Below, piece after piece: positions 45,068 to 55,162 of a stretch of 64,000 bases of DNA. The position numbers and the translations under genes were made by a program. This DNA comes from DFXE01 sp032054765 (lineage in GTDB: Bacteria > Bacteroidota > Bacteroidia > Bacteroidales > Tannerellaceae): the NCBI GenBank assembly GCA_032054765.1, contig DAMBSC010000003.1:248001-312000 (forward strand), read 5' to 3'. The notes below the pieces were generated by a model. The model was not told where the DNA came from. It was given only the letters and a program-made list of their open reading frames with translations, and made no database searches. The number at the start of each line of letters is the position of its first letter. Position 1 is the stretch's first letter.

Positions 45068-47065
45068 ATGAAACAAGCATATATTACTATTCTGGTACTT
45101 CTATTCACCTTTATGGGATGTTCTGAAGAAAAGCCGGTAACAGTAAACTCACCCGATGGTAATATTCAACTTGACGTAACCGTAATTGATGGGAGAATAT
45201 TTTATTCAGTAAACTATAAGCAAACCCCTCTTATCGGAAAGTCACTATTAGGTTTTCTCTTAAAAGATAGTGGTTTTGACAAAGATTTCAAAATCGAGAA
45301 TATTGAACACTCATCGTTCAGTGATACGTGGGATCAAATCTGGGGAGAAGAAATTACTGTTGACAATACGTACAATGAGTTGAAAGTCGATCTGATTGAA
45401 AAAAACAATCATAAGCGTTCTTTATCCCTAATATTCCGGCTATTTAATGACGGTGTAGGTTTTCGCTACCACTTTCCGAAACAGGATAATCTAGAAGATT
45501 TCGTGATTATGGAAGAATTGACTGAATTTAATATTGTAGAGGGTGGTAAATCATGGTCTATTCCTACACACGGTACGGAGTATTTCGAAGCCTTATACCG
45601 TACGAGACAGGTGAATAAACTGGATACAGTTTCCACTCCTTTAACCATTGAAATCAATGATAACCTTTACCTCAGCATTCATGAAGCTAATCTTACTGAT
45701 TATGCCGGATTAAACCTGACCCTAAAAAGCAATTCAAATATATTAAAAGCAGATCTGACTCCCTGGTCTACCGGCGAAAAGGTCTTTACTAAAACACCCT
45801 CCTACACACCCTGGCGCACCATTATTATTGCAGAAAAACCCGGAGATTTACTATTATCCAGATTGATGTTGAACCTGAATGAACCAAACAAGATAGATGA
45901 TACTTCATGGATAAAACCGGGAAGATATATCGGTATCTGGTGGGGTATGCATATGGAAAAGTATACATGGGGACAAGGTCCTAAACATGGTGCAACAACC
46001 GAAAATACCAAACGTTATCTTGATTTTGCAGCCCGATATGGTTTTTCCGGAGTATTGGTTGAAGGCTGGAATTATGGTTGGGATGGCGATTGGAGTGTCA
46101 ATGGTGATCAGTTCAGTTTTACAAAACCCTACCCTGACTTTAATCTGGAAGAAATATCAAAGTATGCAACGATTAAAAATACCCATCTTATCGGACATCA
46201 TGAAACGGGAGGGGCTACAATAAATTACGAAGCTCAACTGGATTCTGCATTTTCACTTTATCAGAAATACGGAGTGAATGTTGTTAAAACAGGGTATGTA
46301 AATCCGTTGCTTGATAAAAAAGAAAGACATAATAGTCAATACGGTGTACGTCATTATCGGAAAGTTATAGAAACCGCTGCAAAATACCGGATTATGATCG
46401 ACAATCATGAACCGGCTATGCCTACCGGATTACAACGGACTTATCCTAACCTGATGACACAGGAAGGTGTTCGAGGTCAGGAATATGACGCATGGTCGGC
46501 CGATGGGGGAAATCCCCCTAACCATACAACGATTATTCCTTTTACAAGAGGATTAGCGGGTCCTATGGATTTCACACCCGGTACATTTAATTTTGATAAT
46601 CCGGTATTTCCCAACACACGTGTACAAACTACTATAGCCAAGCAATTGGCATTAAACGTTATAATATACAGTCCATTACAAATGGCTTCCGATATGATTG
46701 AGAACTACGAAGGCAGACCGGAGTTTGAGTTTATTACATCCTGCCCGACAAATTGGTCAAAAACCGTTGTTCCCGAAGCAGTAATAGGAGAATATGTAAC
46801 AATAGCGCGTAAAGACAGAAGTACAGAAAACTGGTTCCTGGGAAGTATAACGAATGAAAAAGAACGAACAATGAATATCCCACTCTCTTTTCTGGATCAG
46901 GGAGTAACTTATAAAACAAAGATATTCAAAGATGCACCGGATACTCATTACAAAACAAACCCCTATCCGGTCATTATCGAGGAAAAAGATGTCACCTCAG
47001 AAACAGAACTTTCTATCAAACAAGCATCAAGTGGAGGGACAGCTATTATATTCACAAAAAAATAA
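45068..47065 (+). CDS. Glycoside hydrolase family 97, lipoprotein
   Basis: 665 residues with lipobox FTFMGC. The N-terminal beta-sandwich (PVTVNSPDGNIQLDVTV) and the TIM barrel are typical of GH97. In the barrel, VVKTGYVNPL and MIDNHEPAMPTGLQRTYPNL (with Glu448) align with SusB, the inverting alpha-glucosidase; the retaining alpha-galactosidases of the family have an Asp nucleophile in the place of the Thr-Gly segment. I therefore favour an inverting alpha-glucosidase. It lies in the periplasm or on the membrane and completes the PUL by cutting the glycan taken up by SusC/SusD. Confidence 0.9.
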   Translation: MKQAYITILVLLFTFMGCSEEKPVTVNSPDGNIQLDVTVIDGRIFYSVNYKQTPLIGKSLLGFLLKDSGFDKDFKIENIEHSSFSDTWDQIWGEEITVDNTYNELKVDLIEKNNHKRSLSLIFRLFNDGVGFRYHFPKQDNLEDFVIMEELTEFNIVEGGKSWSIPTHGTEYFEALYRTRQVNKLDTVSTPLTIEINDNLYLSIHEANLTDYAGLNLTLKSNSNILKADLTPWSTGEKVFTKTPSYTPWRTIIIAEKPGDLLLSRLMLNLNEPNKIDDTSWIKPGRYIGIWWGMHMEKYTWGQGPKHGATTENTKRYLDFAARYGFSGVLVEGWNYGWDGDWSVNGDQFSFTKPYPDFNLEEISKYATIKNTHLIGHHETGGATINYEAQLDSAFSLYQKYGVNVVKTGYVNPLLDKKERHNSQYGVRHYRKVIETAAKYRIMIDNHEPAMPTGLQRTYPNLMTQEGVRGQEYDAWSADGGNPPNHTTIIPFTRGLAGPMDFTPGTFNFDNPVFPNTRVQTTIAKQLALNVIIYSPLQMASDMIENYEGRPEFEFITSCPTNWSKTVVPEAVIGEYVTIARKDRSTENWFLGSITNEKERTMNIPLSFLDQGVTYKTKIFKDAPDTHYKTNPYPVIIEEKDVTSETELSIKQASSGGTAIIFTKK

Positions 47066-47077
47066 TAGTATAAAAAA

Positions 47078-47117
47078 GAAAGGAGCTAACTGGTTATAAA
47101 ACTATTCAGCTCCTTTC
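47078..47117. terminator. Bidirectional hairpin terminator between GH97 and oxidoreductase genes
   Basis: A 10-bp stem (GAAAGGAGCT / AGCTCCTTTC) with a 20-base loop. It has a good T run on the minus strand (for the oxidoreductase) and a weaker one on +. Confidence 0.8.
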
Positions 47118-47140
47118 TCACGAATTAATAACTGGTACGA

Positions 47141-48478
47141 TTATAACGAATAAGGTTTTCTGTATTCATAATCATACAGTCGATGCGAAGCTGCTTCTTT
47201 ATCATCGCCAAAACTCAAAGTAGCAGGATCCCATTTAACCGGCCTCTTTAACTCTACCGAAATATTTGCAATGCTGCAAAGTGTATTTGTACTACAACCT
47301 ACTTCTACCGGCGCTATTGGATTCTTACGGGAACGGATTGCATCTATAAAGTTTTGCATATGAGGTGAACTTACTTCATATTCTCCTGCTCCAACTTTTT
47401 TCTCTTCTTTCTTTAATAAAGAAGGATTTGAACATTCAATATAGCCTCTTGCTACTCTAAGCCATCCATTTGTGCCATTAAAACATATGCCCTGTCCACC
47501 TTCAGGTCTGAATTCCTGTTCAGTCATAACTATGCCATTCTGATATTTCATAGTCAAATACTTCGTTCCATTATATCCTTTGGGTATAAACTCACAAGGC
47601 CCTGAACCATCCATACCTATCGCCGCCTGTGCAATATCAAACATGTGCGCACCCCAATCAGCAGTAAAACCATTACCTGTCTCACAATACCAACGCCAGG
47701 CGCCCCATATGTCTTCGTTTTTTTCAGGATTTAAACTGATAGATGGACATAAATCAGGATGATAGTGTACCTTAGGATCATTTAATGGGCCTAACCATTT
47801 ATTCCAGTTTAAATCTTCCGGTATAGGCATTTCTGGTAAATCCAAGGGTTTAGGAGGATCACCAACCTTCGCATAAATCGTTGTAATATGTCCAATAGCA
47901 CCACTACGAACTAACGATATAGCTTGCTGAAATTCAGGGCTTGAACGTTGCTGACTACCTACCTGTACAACTTTGTTATTGCATCGCGTAGCTTTTACCA
48001 TTTCCAGACCTTCACGTACTGTAAAAGCCAGAGGTTTTTGAATATACACATCTTTTCCGCTTTGGCAGGCATGTATAAAAGTCAATGCATGCCAATGGTC
48101 CGGAGTTGCAATAGATACAGCGTCAATATCTTTGCGGTCTAATAAATCTTCGTAAAATTCGTACATATCACAACGTGGCGCCATATTTAATGACTTTTGC
48201 CATGCTTCTACTTTTGATTTGAAACGTTGTTGTTTCAGCATATGTACATCACATCCTGCAACAACCTGGACTCCCGGACATGAAGAAAAACTATTAAAGT
48301 CAGACACACCTTGTCTACCTAAACCAATAAAACCTAACACAACTCTATCACTTGGAGCAATACGTACACCATTCGCCATTACCCAACTCGGCAGAATTGT
48401 AAGTCCTGCCAGCCCAAGAGCTGAATAATTTAGAAATTGTCTTCTAGTTAACTTGTCAGATGAATTTTGCTTTTTCAT
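47141..48478 (-). CDS. Tat-exported Gfo/Idh/MocA-family oxidoreductase
   Basis: 445 residues. A Tat signal (TRRQFLNYSALGLAGLTILP) shows export in folded form with its cofactor. The Rossmann domain has LGFIGLGRQGVSDF, and the substrate-side Lys lies in VYIQKPLAFTVREG (the EKP motif, here QKP). The C-terminal domain has GFTADWGAHMFDIAQ. Tat-exported members of this family in Bacteroidetes include NAD-dependent GH109-type glycosidases and oxidoreductases of sugar acids. Which one this is cannot be told. It is convergent with the PUL and may act on the same glycan. Confidence 0.88.
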   Translation of the reverse strand: MKKQNSSDKLTRRQFLNYSALGLAGLTILPSWVMANGVRIAPSDRVVLGFIGLGRQGVSDFNSFSSCPGVQVVAGCDVHMLKQQRFKSKVEAWQKSLNMAPRCDMYEFYEDLLDRKDIDAVSIATPDHWHALTFIHACQSGKDVYIQKPLAFTVREGLEMVKATRCNNKVVQVGSQQRSSPEFQQAISLVRSGAIGHITTIYAKVGDPPKPLDLPEMPIPEDLNWNKWLGPLNDPKVHYHPDLCPSISLNPEKNEDIWGAWRWYCETGNGFTADWGAHMFDIAQAAIGMDGSGPCEFIPKGYNGTKYLTMKYQNGIVMTEQEFRPEGGQGICFNGTNGWLRVARGYIECSNPSLLKKEEKKVGAGEYEVSSPHMQNFIDAIRSRKNPIAPVEVGCSTNTLCSIANISVELKRPVKWDPATLSFGDDKEAASHRLYDYEYRKPYSL

Positions 48479-48598
48479 AAAATTAGTTTTAAATTGAGAA
48501 AATATTTTTTATGATATTTATTTCCCTCATAGTATTGTACAAATATAATGCCTTTTTAAAACAAACAGACATTTTCTTTGTTTCTATATTGTAAACGA

Positions 48599-49615
48599 AT
48601 GAAAATCTTAAGAATGAAAAAAAGTTATATTTTACTTATCCTTATCTTATTAACACTAACCTTTTGTTCCAGAAAAGGAAATAACACTTCAAATGAAAGA
48701 ATTGAAAATGATTCTATAGTTGTAGAAGAGACTAATGAACCTATTTTCACTAAAGATATGGTCGTTATAAAAAAAGATTTACTTTACGACAAGTATACAT
48801 TAGATGATCAATATCCTTATAAAGATACAGTGCGTGTCTTCCAATGGGATAAAATCAAAGATTGTCTGTTTTTTATTGATTCCATTCAAATGCATAATCA
48901 TACCTGGGGAATCTTCCGTAATTATAAGAATCTCAATGGTGAAGCCGCATTGGTTCGGAACTTCAAAAGAAACGTATACAAACGTGTATCCGACTCATTA
49001 GGTATTGAACGATATCAATCGGTTCCGCTTTATTTGCCGAACGATACCACTATAGCCGAACGTTACGGTAGAGACGGCTCGCTCGTTAAGTTTATGAAGG
49101 ACACTGGTAGCTATATAAAGGTAGGTACAATATATTTTAAGGGAGAATGGTTAGTTCCCAAAAGATACTTTAAAGCTATAGATGATAGCATAATATTCAA
49201 AAAGGTTATTGTCGTTGATAGAACCAACCAAAATATTTCCACTTTTGAAAAAACAGATTCAGCATGGTTAGTCAGAAGTATGAATCCGGCAACAACCGGC
49301 CTTCATAATCCTCCATACGGCCAGGAAACACCGCTTGGAATATTTGTTGTACAAGAAAAGAAACCTAAGATGATCTATTTAAAAGATGGAACACAAGAAA
49401 CCGGAGGATTTGCACCTAATGCAAGTCGCTTCACGAATGGTGCTTACATACATGGTGTTCCCGTGAATGCACCACGTACACAAACGATTGAATATAGTCA
49501 GACATTAGGAACAACTCCTCGTTCTCATATGTGTGTTAGAAATGCAACTTCACACGCGAAGTTTATATATGATTGGGCTCCTGTAGAAGAAAGTCTTGTT
49601 TTTGTAATAGAATAG
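48599..49615 (+). CDS. L,D-transpeptidase (YkuD) lipoprotein
   Basis: About 338 residues. The signal peptide MKKSYILLILILLTLTFC is best if the start is 48614; 48599 and 48578 are also open. The C-terminal YkuD domain has ETPLGIFVVQEKKPKM, the His motif AYIHGVPVN and the Cys motif SHMCVRNATSHA, where the usual SxGCxR is written SHMCVR. It makes 3-3 cross-links or attaches proteins to peptidoglycan in the periplasm. A second, different L,D-transpeptidase gene follows. Confidence 0.88.
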   Translation: MKILRMKKSYILLILILLTLTFCSRKGNNTSNERIENDSIVVEETNEPIFTKDMVVIKKDLLYDKYTLDDQYPYKDTVRVFQWDKIKDCLFFIDSIQMHNHTWGIFRNYKNLNGEAALVRNFKRNVYKRVSDSLGIERYQSVPLYLPNDTTIAERYGRDGSLVKFMKDTGSYIKVGTIYFKGEWLVPKRYFKAIDDSIIFKKVIVVDRTNQNISTFEKTDSAWLVRSMNPATTGLHNPPYGQETPLGIFVVQEKKPKMIYLKDGTQETGGFAPNASRFTNGAYIHGVPVNAPRTQTIEYSQTLGTTPRSHMCVRNATSHAKFIYDWAPVEESLVFVIE

Positions 49616-49638
49616 TCGTTATTTAATAAAAATAATAG

Positions 49639-49646
49639 TATCTTTG
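49639..49646 (+). promoter_or_regulatory. -7 box of the second L,D-transpeptidase gene
   Basis: TATCTTTG, 22 bp before the ATG at 49669. Confidence 0.5.
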
Positions 49647-49668
49647 CATACAGAAAGCTCCTATTTGT

Positions 49669-50334
49669 ATGCAAAGATTATTGATTTTTTTATTTTTACT
49701 ACTTGCACCACTTAACAAACCCTATATTTCAAGTAGCAGTATGTCATCGAAGGTTTTACCTCCCGATTATCAGTTTTACACCGATATGCAATTAGATAAT
49801 ATCATTAGTTTCAATGCATTTGAGCAGGCTATGAAAGGTTATAACCAAATCAAGAATAAGAATAGAGAAATACTGACTTTAATTGATTTTACGAAACCAT
49901 CTACTGATCAGCGCCTATATGTCATTGATATGCAAAAGAAAAAGTTATTATTTACTTCTCATGTATCACATGGAAGAAATAGTGGTGAAAATTATGCAAC
50001 TTCTTTTTCCAATAAAAACGGATCATATCAAAGTTCATTAGGCTTCTATTTAACAGAGAATACATATCTGGGTAAAAACGGTTATTCTCTTATCCTAAAC
50101 GGATTAGAAAAGGGAATAAATGATCGCGCAAAAGAACGGGCCATTGTCATACATGGTGCACCTTACGCCAATCCTTCCATTATTCCATCAACAGGACGTC
50201 TCGGACGAAGCCTTGGATGCCCGGCCTTACCAGAAAAAGTAAGTAAATCAATTATAGATACAATAAAAGGAGGCTCAGTTCTCTACATTTACGCAGATAA
50301 CAAGAAATATTCAGAACAGAGTATTTTTATTTAG
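49669..50334 (+). CDS. Murein L,D-transpeptidase catalytic domain family protein
   Basis: 221 residues with a signal peptide (MQRLLIFLFLLLAPLNKPY). The domain is the YkuD_2 type: LYVIDMQKKKLLFTSHVSHG, then NYATSFSNKNGSYQSSLGFY, the His in VIHGAPYANP and the Cys in RLGRSLGCPALP. It acts on peptidoglycan in the periplasm. It has its own promoter, so it is not strictly in operon with the previous gene, to which it is only distantly related. Confidence 0.88.
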   Translation: MQRLLIFLFLLLAPLNKPYISSSSMSSKVLPPDYQFYTDMQLDNIISFNAFEQAMKGYNQIKNKNREILTLIDFTKPSTDQRLYVIDMQKKKLLFTSHVSHGRNSGENYATSFSNKNGSYQSSLGFYLTENTYLGKNGYSLILNGLEKGINDRAKERAIVIHGAPYANPSIIPSTGRLGRSLGCPALPEKVSKSIIDTIKGGSVLYIYADNKKYSEQSIFI

Positions 50335-50337
50335 GAA

Positions 50338-51165
50338 TTAATCCATAAATATTTCCAGATCATAATCTCCGGAAGAATCAAAACCACCTGGTATACTTAT
50401 TGGTAGAAGCATTTCAAGCAGAGCAGAATTAAAGAGTTCATCACTTTGACCATTGGGATGATCGATTGATAATATTAATTTGGAATCTTTTAAATCGTCC
50501 TCCAATCCATTCATGAATACAAAATTTGCAACTAATTCATTTTTCTCATTAAGAACGATTTCTGGTCTATATTCCAGCTTTTTTGTATTTATAACTGAAT
50601 TATCAAATCTATAACCTGTATTAATTGAAGTCAAAGTACAGTTATATGAACAATTTTCTACCGGACGATATCCTGCAACAGTAAGATGAACGACTTTAGT
50701 ATTTCTTTTCAAATCTAAAGAAATCGTATTCGAAGAAGAAACTTCTACTTTATAAGAAGCTCCATAATATAAAGGAGTAGGATGACATTCAAGCAACTTT
50801 CCGTCATTTGCAAATATCAAATCACAATCTTTAAAATTCGTAACCCCTTTCTGCAATGAACAAACAGCATAATAATCTGTCAGATTTCCCCATACGATAA
50901 AATCATAAATACCCGGATGCAATGCAATGTTCAAAGAATTGTTATTATTTCTCAGGTCATCAGTTGAAACACAATAATCTTCAACAAAAACTCCCTCTGA
51001 ATTAAAAATATAAACATTCACCTTCTCGATTTCAGAAGATAGATCCGAATTCTTTGTATATGGGAAATTGAGCGTAACAGAGGCGTTATCATCTTTGTCG
51101 TCAGCACAAGAAATACCGGTCAATACAAATAGAAGAAGAATAATTTGACTAAATAATCTTTTCAT
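50338..51165 (-). CDS. FimB/Mfa2-family fimbrial lipoprotein
   Basis: 275 residues with lipobox LTGISC and the family layout: KVNVYIFNSEGVFVEDY, GIYDFIVWGN, the middle strand RNTKVVHLTVAGYRP and the C-terminal SGDYDLEIFMD. FimB/Mfa2 proteins anchor or end fimbriae on the outer membrane in Bacteroidales. No FimA-like gene is nearby in the window, so this is a solitary gene. It converges on the transpeptidase gene with 3 bp between. Confidence 0.82.
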   Translation of the reverse strand: MKRLFSQIILLLFVLTGISCADDKDDNASVTLNFPYTKNSDLSSEIEKVNVYIFNSEGVFVEDYCVSTDDLRNNNNSLNIALHPGIYDFIVWGNLTDYYAVCSLQKGVTNFKDCDLIFANDGKLLECHPTPLYYGASYKVEVSSSNTISLDLKRNTKVVHLTVAGYRPVENCSYNCTLTSINTGYRFDNSVINTKKLEYRPEIVLNEKNELVANFVFMNGLEDDLKDSKLILSIDHPNGQSDELFNSALLEMLLPISIPGGFDSSGDYDLEIFMD

Positions 51166-51276
51166 TGGACTTCTTGGTTAATATTTGAATAGGTTAAATG
51201 AATAATTTCCAGGGCAAAATTATAAAAAAGAATTTAACAAAGCAAAGCTTTTTACCTAAAGTTTCGCATCATCTCA

Positions 51277-51307
51277 TTTGCATATAAAAATAAAAGCACT
51301 ACCTTTG
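51277..51307 (+). promoter_or_regulatory. Promoter of the tRNA-Arg gene
   Basis: TTTG at 51277-51280 and TACCTTTG at 51300-51307 with a 19-bp spacer, 17 bp before the mature tRNA. Confidence 0.75.
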
Positions 51308-51324
51308 CACCGAAATTTAAGGCC

Positions 51325-51398
51325 GGTCGGGTAGCTCAGTTGGATAGAGCAACAGCCTTCTAAGCTGTGGGTCTTGGGTTCGAATCCCAACCTGATCA
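51325..51398 (+). tRNA. tRNA-Arg (anticodon TCT)
   Basis: A 74-base cloverleaf: acceptor stem GGTCGGG/CCTGATC with two G-T pairs, D arm TAGCTCAGTTGGATAGAGC, anticodon loop with TCT between CAGC and GCTG, and TTCGAATCC in the T arm. CCA is not encoded. The tyrosine recombinase gene starts 130 bp downstream, so this tRNA is the likely attachment site of the island. Confidence 0.96.
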
Positions 51399-51527
51399 CT
51401 GGAAGGATTAGCAGTTAAACACAAGGGGTTTAGCTGCTTTTCTGTTTCTAATATTTCCGACTGAAATATTCCTCTAATATGGGATTTGACGGTAATGATG
51501 TCAACCAGAATGTCAACCGACATTATT

Positions 51528-52742
51528 ATGAACGCATCAATTTCAGTTGTATGTTACAAATGGAAAACGTTATCCAACGGGGAAAATCCGTTAATGCTCC
51601 AAATCTGTAAAGACGGTAAACGTAAGTATAAGAGTTTGGGCGTATCAATCAGTCTAAATCATTGGGATTTTAAGAAGAATAGACCTAAGCCAAATTGTCC
51701 TCATTATGAGCATATTCTTAAAATCATTTTGGATAAACAGACCGAATTACAACGTAGTATCATTGAGTATAAGTCTTCACAGGAGGATTACACAATTAAC
51801 ACGCTTTTTAAGGAGAAGAAATCTCTCAAGCTTTTAACAGTAGGGGAATTTTACAAGAATTTGATTATTTCTTACGAATCAGCAGGGAAAAGAGGGAACA
51901 GGCGTATTTATAATGATTCTTATCGCTCAATTAAGACTTTTTCCAAAGGTCGAATGAACTTCCTATTCTCCGATATAGATATTGATTGGCTCAATAGATA
52001 TGAGAAGTGGTTACGCTCCAAAGAGAATAAGGAAACTACCATTAGTTTGTTGTTCCGAACATTGAGAAGCACTTATAATAAAGCTATTGATGCCAAATGT
52101 GCTAAGAAAGCGGCATATCCTTTTAATGACTTCAAAATTAATAAGTTTGATGTTTCCACAGAGAAAAGGGCAATATCTAAAGCAGATATTTTTAAGATTA
52201 TGGAAGTTGATCTCACGGGAGAATTGGAATATACCCGTTTCAGTAGAGATATATTCATATTTTCATATCTCTGTGCTGGCATCAATTTTACGGACATAGC
52301 TAATTTGACACGGGAGAATATTGTAGATAATCGGTTAGTATATATTCGGCAGAAGACCCATAAGAAGATAAATGTGCCTTTAACGTTTAAAGCGTTGGAT
52401 ATTATTGGAAAATATTCATCCGACCGAAGTTCTGATAACTATCTGTTTCCAATATTGGATAGCAACGTACATAAGACAGCTACACAGATTGAGAACCGTA
52501 TTCATAAAGTCTTAGGGAAGGTCGATAAACGATTGAAAGAGGTTGCAGAATTGGCAGGTATCAATGTGAAACTAACAACGTATGTGGCAAGACATAGCTA
52601 CGCTTCTGTGCTTAAAAGGTCTGGCGTTAATATCGCTTTAATTGGAGAAACACTCGGACATTCAGATTTAACGACTACACAAATCTACCTTGATTCATTC
52701 GAGAACTCACAGATAGATGAAGCAATGAAGAATCTATTATAA
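51528..52742 (+). CDS. Tyrosine recombinase (integrase) of the island
   Basis: 404 residues when started at 51528 (MNASISVVCYKWKT); earlier in-frame ATGs reach 51486. Arm-type DNA-binding domain (LQICKDGKRKYKSLGVSI), SAM-like core-binding domain (YNDSYRSIKTFSKGRMNF), then the catalytic domain. The C-terminal set YVARHSYASVL (Arg), GETLGHSDLTTTQIYL (His and the nucleophile Tyr387) is complete. The first catalytic Arg is missing: the segment reads LCAGINFTDIANL. A missing first Arg is known in the CTnDOT integrase, so the enzyme may still be active. It integrates the island at tRNA-Arg. Confidence 0.93.
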   Translation: MNASISVVCYKWKTLSNGENPLMLQICKDGKRKYKSLGVSISLNHWDFKKNRPKPNCPHYEHILKIILDKQTELQRSIIEYKSSQEDYTINTLFKEKKSLKLLTVGEFYKNLIISYESAGKRGNRRIYNDSYRSIKTFSKGRMNFLFSDIDIDWLNRYEKWLRSKENKETTISLLFRTLRSTYNKAIDAKCAKKAAYPFNDFKINKFDVSTEKRAISKADIFKIMEVDLTGELEYTRFSRDIFIFSYLCAGINFTDIANLTRENIVDNRLVYIRQKTHKKINVPLTFKALDIIGKYSSDRSSDNYLFPILDSNVHKTATQIENRIHKVLGKVDKRLKEVAELAGINVKLTTYVARHSYASVLKRSGVNIALIGETLGHSDLTTTQIYLDSFENSQIDEAMKNLL

Positions 52743-52871
52743 CAACATTATTCGTTGAATTACTTCTTTTATAGACCACTCCTTGATAATGTTGAATCAT
52801 TAAATACCACTTCGTACACCGTTATGAGGTGGTATTTTGTACTTTTACTGCAAATCTAACTTGAATATAGT

Positions 52872-53989
52872 ATGGCATACATTAAGATAGCAATTCCTAA
52901 GCTTAGAGAGATTGAACCGCTTCTAATCAAATACTTTGCCTTTAAGCGTGAAATGATAGGAGAAGAATTAAGCAATGCTTGCAATTTCTATTACAAGAGT
53001 CAAGACAGCATACCGAATAAGGAGCAGTATATGAAAGATTCTCCTATGTTAAATGCGTTTTTAAATGAGTTTGCAGTAGATGATGGATTGTTTGACTGGA
53101 AAAGATATGCACCACGTAAAGCAGGCAATTCTAAAGAGTTTGACTATATCAGCTACATGATGAATTCTGAACATGATTTACCTCTCTTTGAAGTTGAAGA
53201 CGGATTCAGAGAGAAGATTTACATACTAATTGCCAGTTATGTTACAAGCATTAAAGACCTAACAGACACTACTGAATTTGATGATAGTTATACTGAAATC
53301 ATTTGTAAAATCAGCGACATTCTATTAATTGTTACATTCCTGTATTACAAGTACAAGGAAGGTCAGTTACATACGGATATTACTTGGTCAGAGAATACAA
53401 TGCCATATTTGACTAAAGTAAGACCTGAAATGCTTAAACTATATGAATTTCTCCAATCTACTATACCTGAAGGTTCTATTGGGAAGAATATTAACGGCAA
53501 ATTTACAATGATTCCCAAAGCTACATTTCCGAATGCTATAACATAACTATAACAAGAAGTGTTAAGAGTGCTAAGAATAAACGGAGTATAACTATTGATG
53601 ATTCTTTCTTCTGGTTTACAAACCTATTAAATGAATATCTAAGGATTTATCTTGGAGTGAATAGCTTGGAAGATGCAAGGGAAGAGTTTGATACTATTTA
53701 CAAATCTAAAAGTGGCAGACCACATGATGAGATAGCATTTAACCTTATAACTATGGGTATGTACCGTTTAATGAATGAATTGTTCCCAGCTAAGAAGAAG
53801 AGCCAAACTTACCGTTTTATACTTGATTATATGAATTTAATAGGTTTCTCTAATTCAAAAGATGAGAATACTTTAGGTGCTACTATCCATAATATGGATA
53901 AGCATAACTACACGCCGCAATGGAAGCCTAAGCGAATGGGTGATTATCGTACCTCTCCTAATAATCCTTCATCAGAATACCTCTGGTAG
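52872..53989 (+). pseudogene. Hypothetical island protein broken by a frameshift
   Basis: A first frame (52872-53546, 224 residues) ends ATFPNAIT at TAA 53544. The next frame is open from there with no ATG (TRSVKSAKNKRSITIDDSFF, then YLRIYLGVNSLEDAREEF) and runs to 53989. Addition of one base in ACATAACT would join them into about 372 residues. The frame from GTG 53657 could be read as a separate gene, but it cuts through the continuous sequence. The protein is helical, with no signal or TM. I do not recognise it. It lies between integrase and helicase-like gene, the usual place of element-specific regulators. Confidence 0.6.
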
Positions 53990-54247
53990 AATTAAATTAT
54001 TTTAGACCTTAACAACAAGCTATGTGGCTCGTACATAGCTATCTAAAGAATACCCCTTTGTAATCAATAATTCTTTATAACATACCTCATTTATTTAGCT
54101 CATATTTGCATTCATAATCGAGAGATTCACGGTGGCCACCATCTTTTGATTACAGCAATCTTACAGAGGTAAGAGCTAAATTACAAACTCTGTTAATGTC
54201 TGTTTTAAATCCGAATTAACGGATATTAACGGATTAAATTTTTTACA

Positions 54248-55156
54248 ATGGAAATGAAGAATTTAGGAGATGAAAAGTCTCCAGTATTGGTAGCATGTAT
54301 AGAGATTGTGCTACCTGGTGGCGAACGGGAAGAAATAATCCCAGTGTTTAATCCTTTGGTTAGGAGATTTTCTCCACCGAAGAAGGATGAAGAGTTTCTT
54401 AAACAGGTGAATCCAGACAAGCTGCTTCACTCCGTATTCAATTTTTGCGACGTAAAACCGTTTGTTGATGCAGGGATAGAATTATCTGACTTTACAGGTA
54501 AAGTAATTCCTAAAGAAATGCCCAAAGGTTCACTAAGGCCATTGGTCTATTTAGATGATGCTGTAACATTTTGGCAATTTCATGTACGGGAAGAAATTCA
54601 TGCAGTAATAAAGGATTTCAAAACGGCTAAAGAAGCACTTGAAGCTGTTGGATTAACTGACCTCTTTTCAAGACCTCTGAATAATGTCGAAGCTCTGGGA
54701 GTAGATGCTGCTGTAACTGGTAATAAGGCAGTTGAAGACACATGGCGATTTGCAAACGAGTTCAAAACGCCTATGAACACAGCTAAATTGTACTTGCAGA
54801 TTGCGGAACACACAAGTCGAATTTCAAAGATTCGTGCAGCGGGATTTAAAGTGGAGAAAGAGCCTGTACAGGGAAGAACTTATGAAGAAGCCTCGTTGCT
54901 GTTCAAAGGAGTAGCCTCTGCATGTAGAAACGTAAAGATAGCAATGGCTAAATACGTCATTTCCGTCCTTAATTCGTACTCGGGTCTCTTCACTACTGAT
55001 GAAATTTTGGAAGTTCTAAAACAAGTAAGCTTTGAAGATGGCGAAGCGATTAGACTTGCAGGATGTGACGATAAAGAAGTTTGTATCAGAGGCGTTCTTG
55101 ACCCGCACTTCAGAGCCATGCAGGATGTGAAACAGAATGGTAAAGAAGTAGCTTAA
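54248..55156 (+). CDS. Hypothetical island protein, 302 residues
   Basis: A soluble protein of 302 residues with no recognised domain. The N-terminal part is beta-like (PVLVACIEIVLPGGEREEII), the middle helical (REEIHAVIKDFKTAKEALEAV, NTAKLYLQIAEHTSRISKIR), the end helical. The gene looks less A/T-rich than its neighbours. A terminator follows, so it is its own transcript. It has no ATG competition and a fitting ribosome site (TTTTTTACAATGG) is weak. Function unknown. Confidence 0.6.
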   Translation: MEMKNLGDEKSPVLVACIEIVLPGGEREEIIPVFNPLVRRFSPPKKDEEFLKQVNPDKLLHSVFNFCDVKPFVDAGIELSDFTGKVIPKEMPKGSLRPLVYLDDAVTFWQFHVREEIHAVIKDFKTAKEALEAVGLTDLFSRPLNNVEALGVDAAVTGNKAVEDTWRFANEFKTPMNTAKLYLQIAEHTSRISKIRAAGFKVEKEPVQGRTYEEASLLFKGVASACRNVKIAMAKYVISVLNSYSGLFTTDEILEVLKQVSFEDGEAIRLAGCDDKEVCIRGVLDPHFRAMQDVKQNGKEVA

Positions 55157-55162
55157 TTTTCA

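Noticed and set aside
53657..53989. Separate gene from GTG 53657
   Set aside because: The frame is open and protein-like for over 100 bp upstream of it, so it is the tail of the broken gene at 52872.
54131..54140. Palindrome GGTGGCCACC upstream of the 302-residue gene
   Set aside because: Only 10 bp and single; no link to a promoter box was found.
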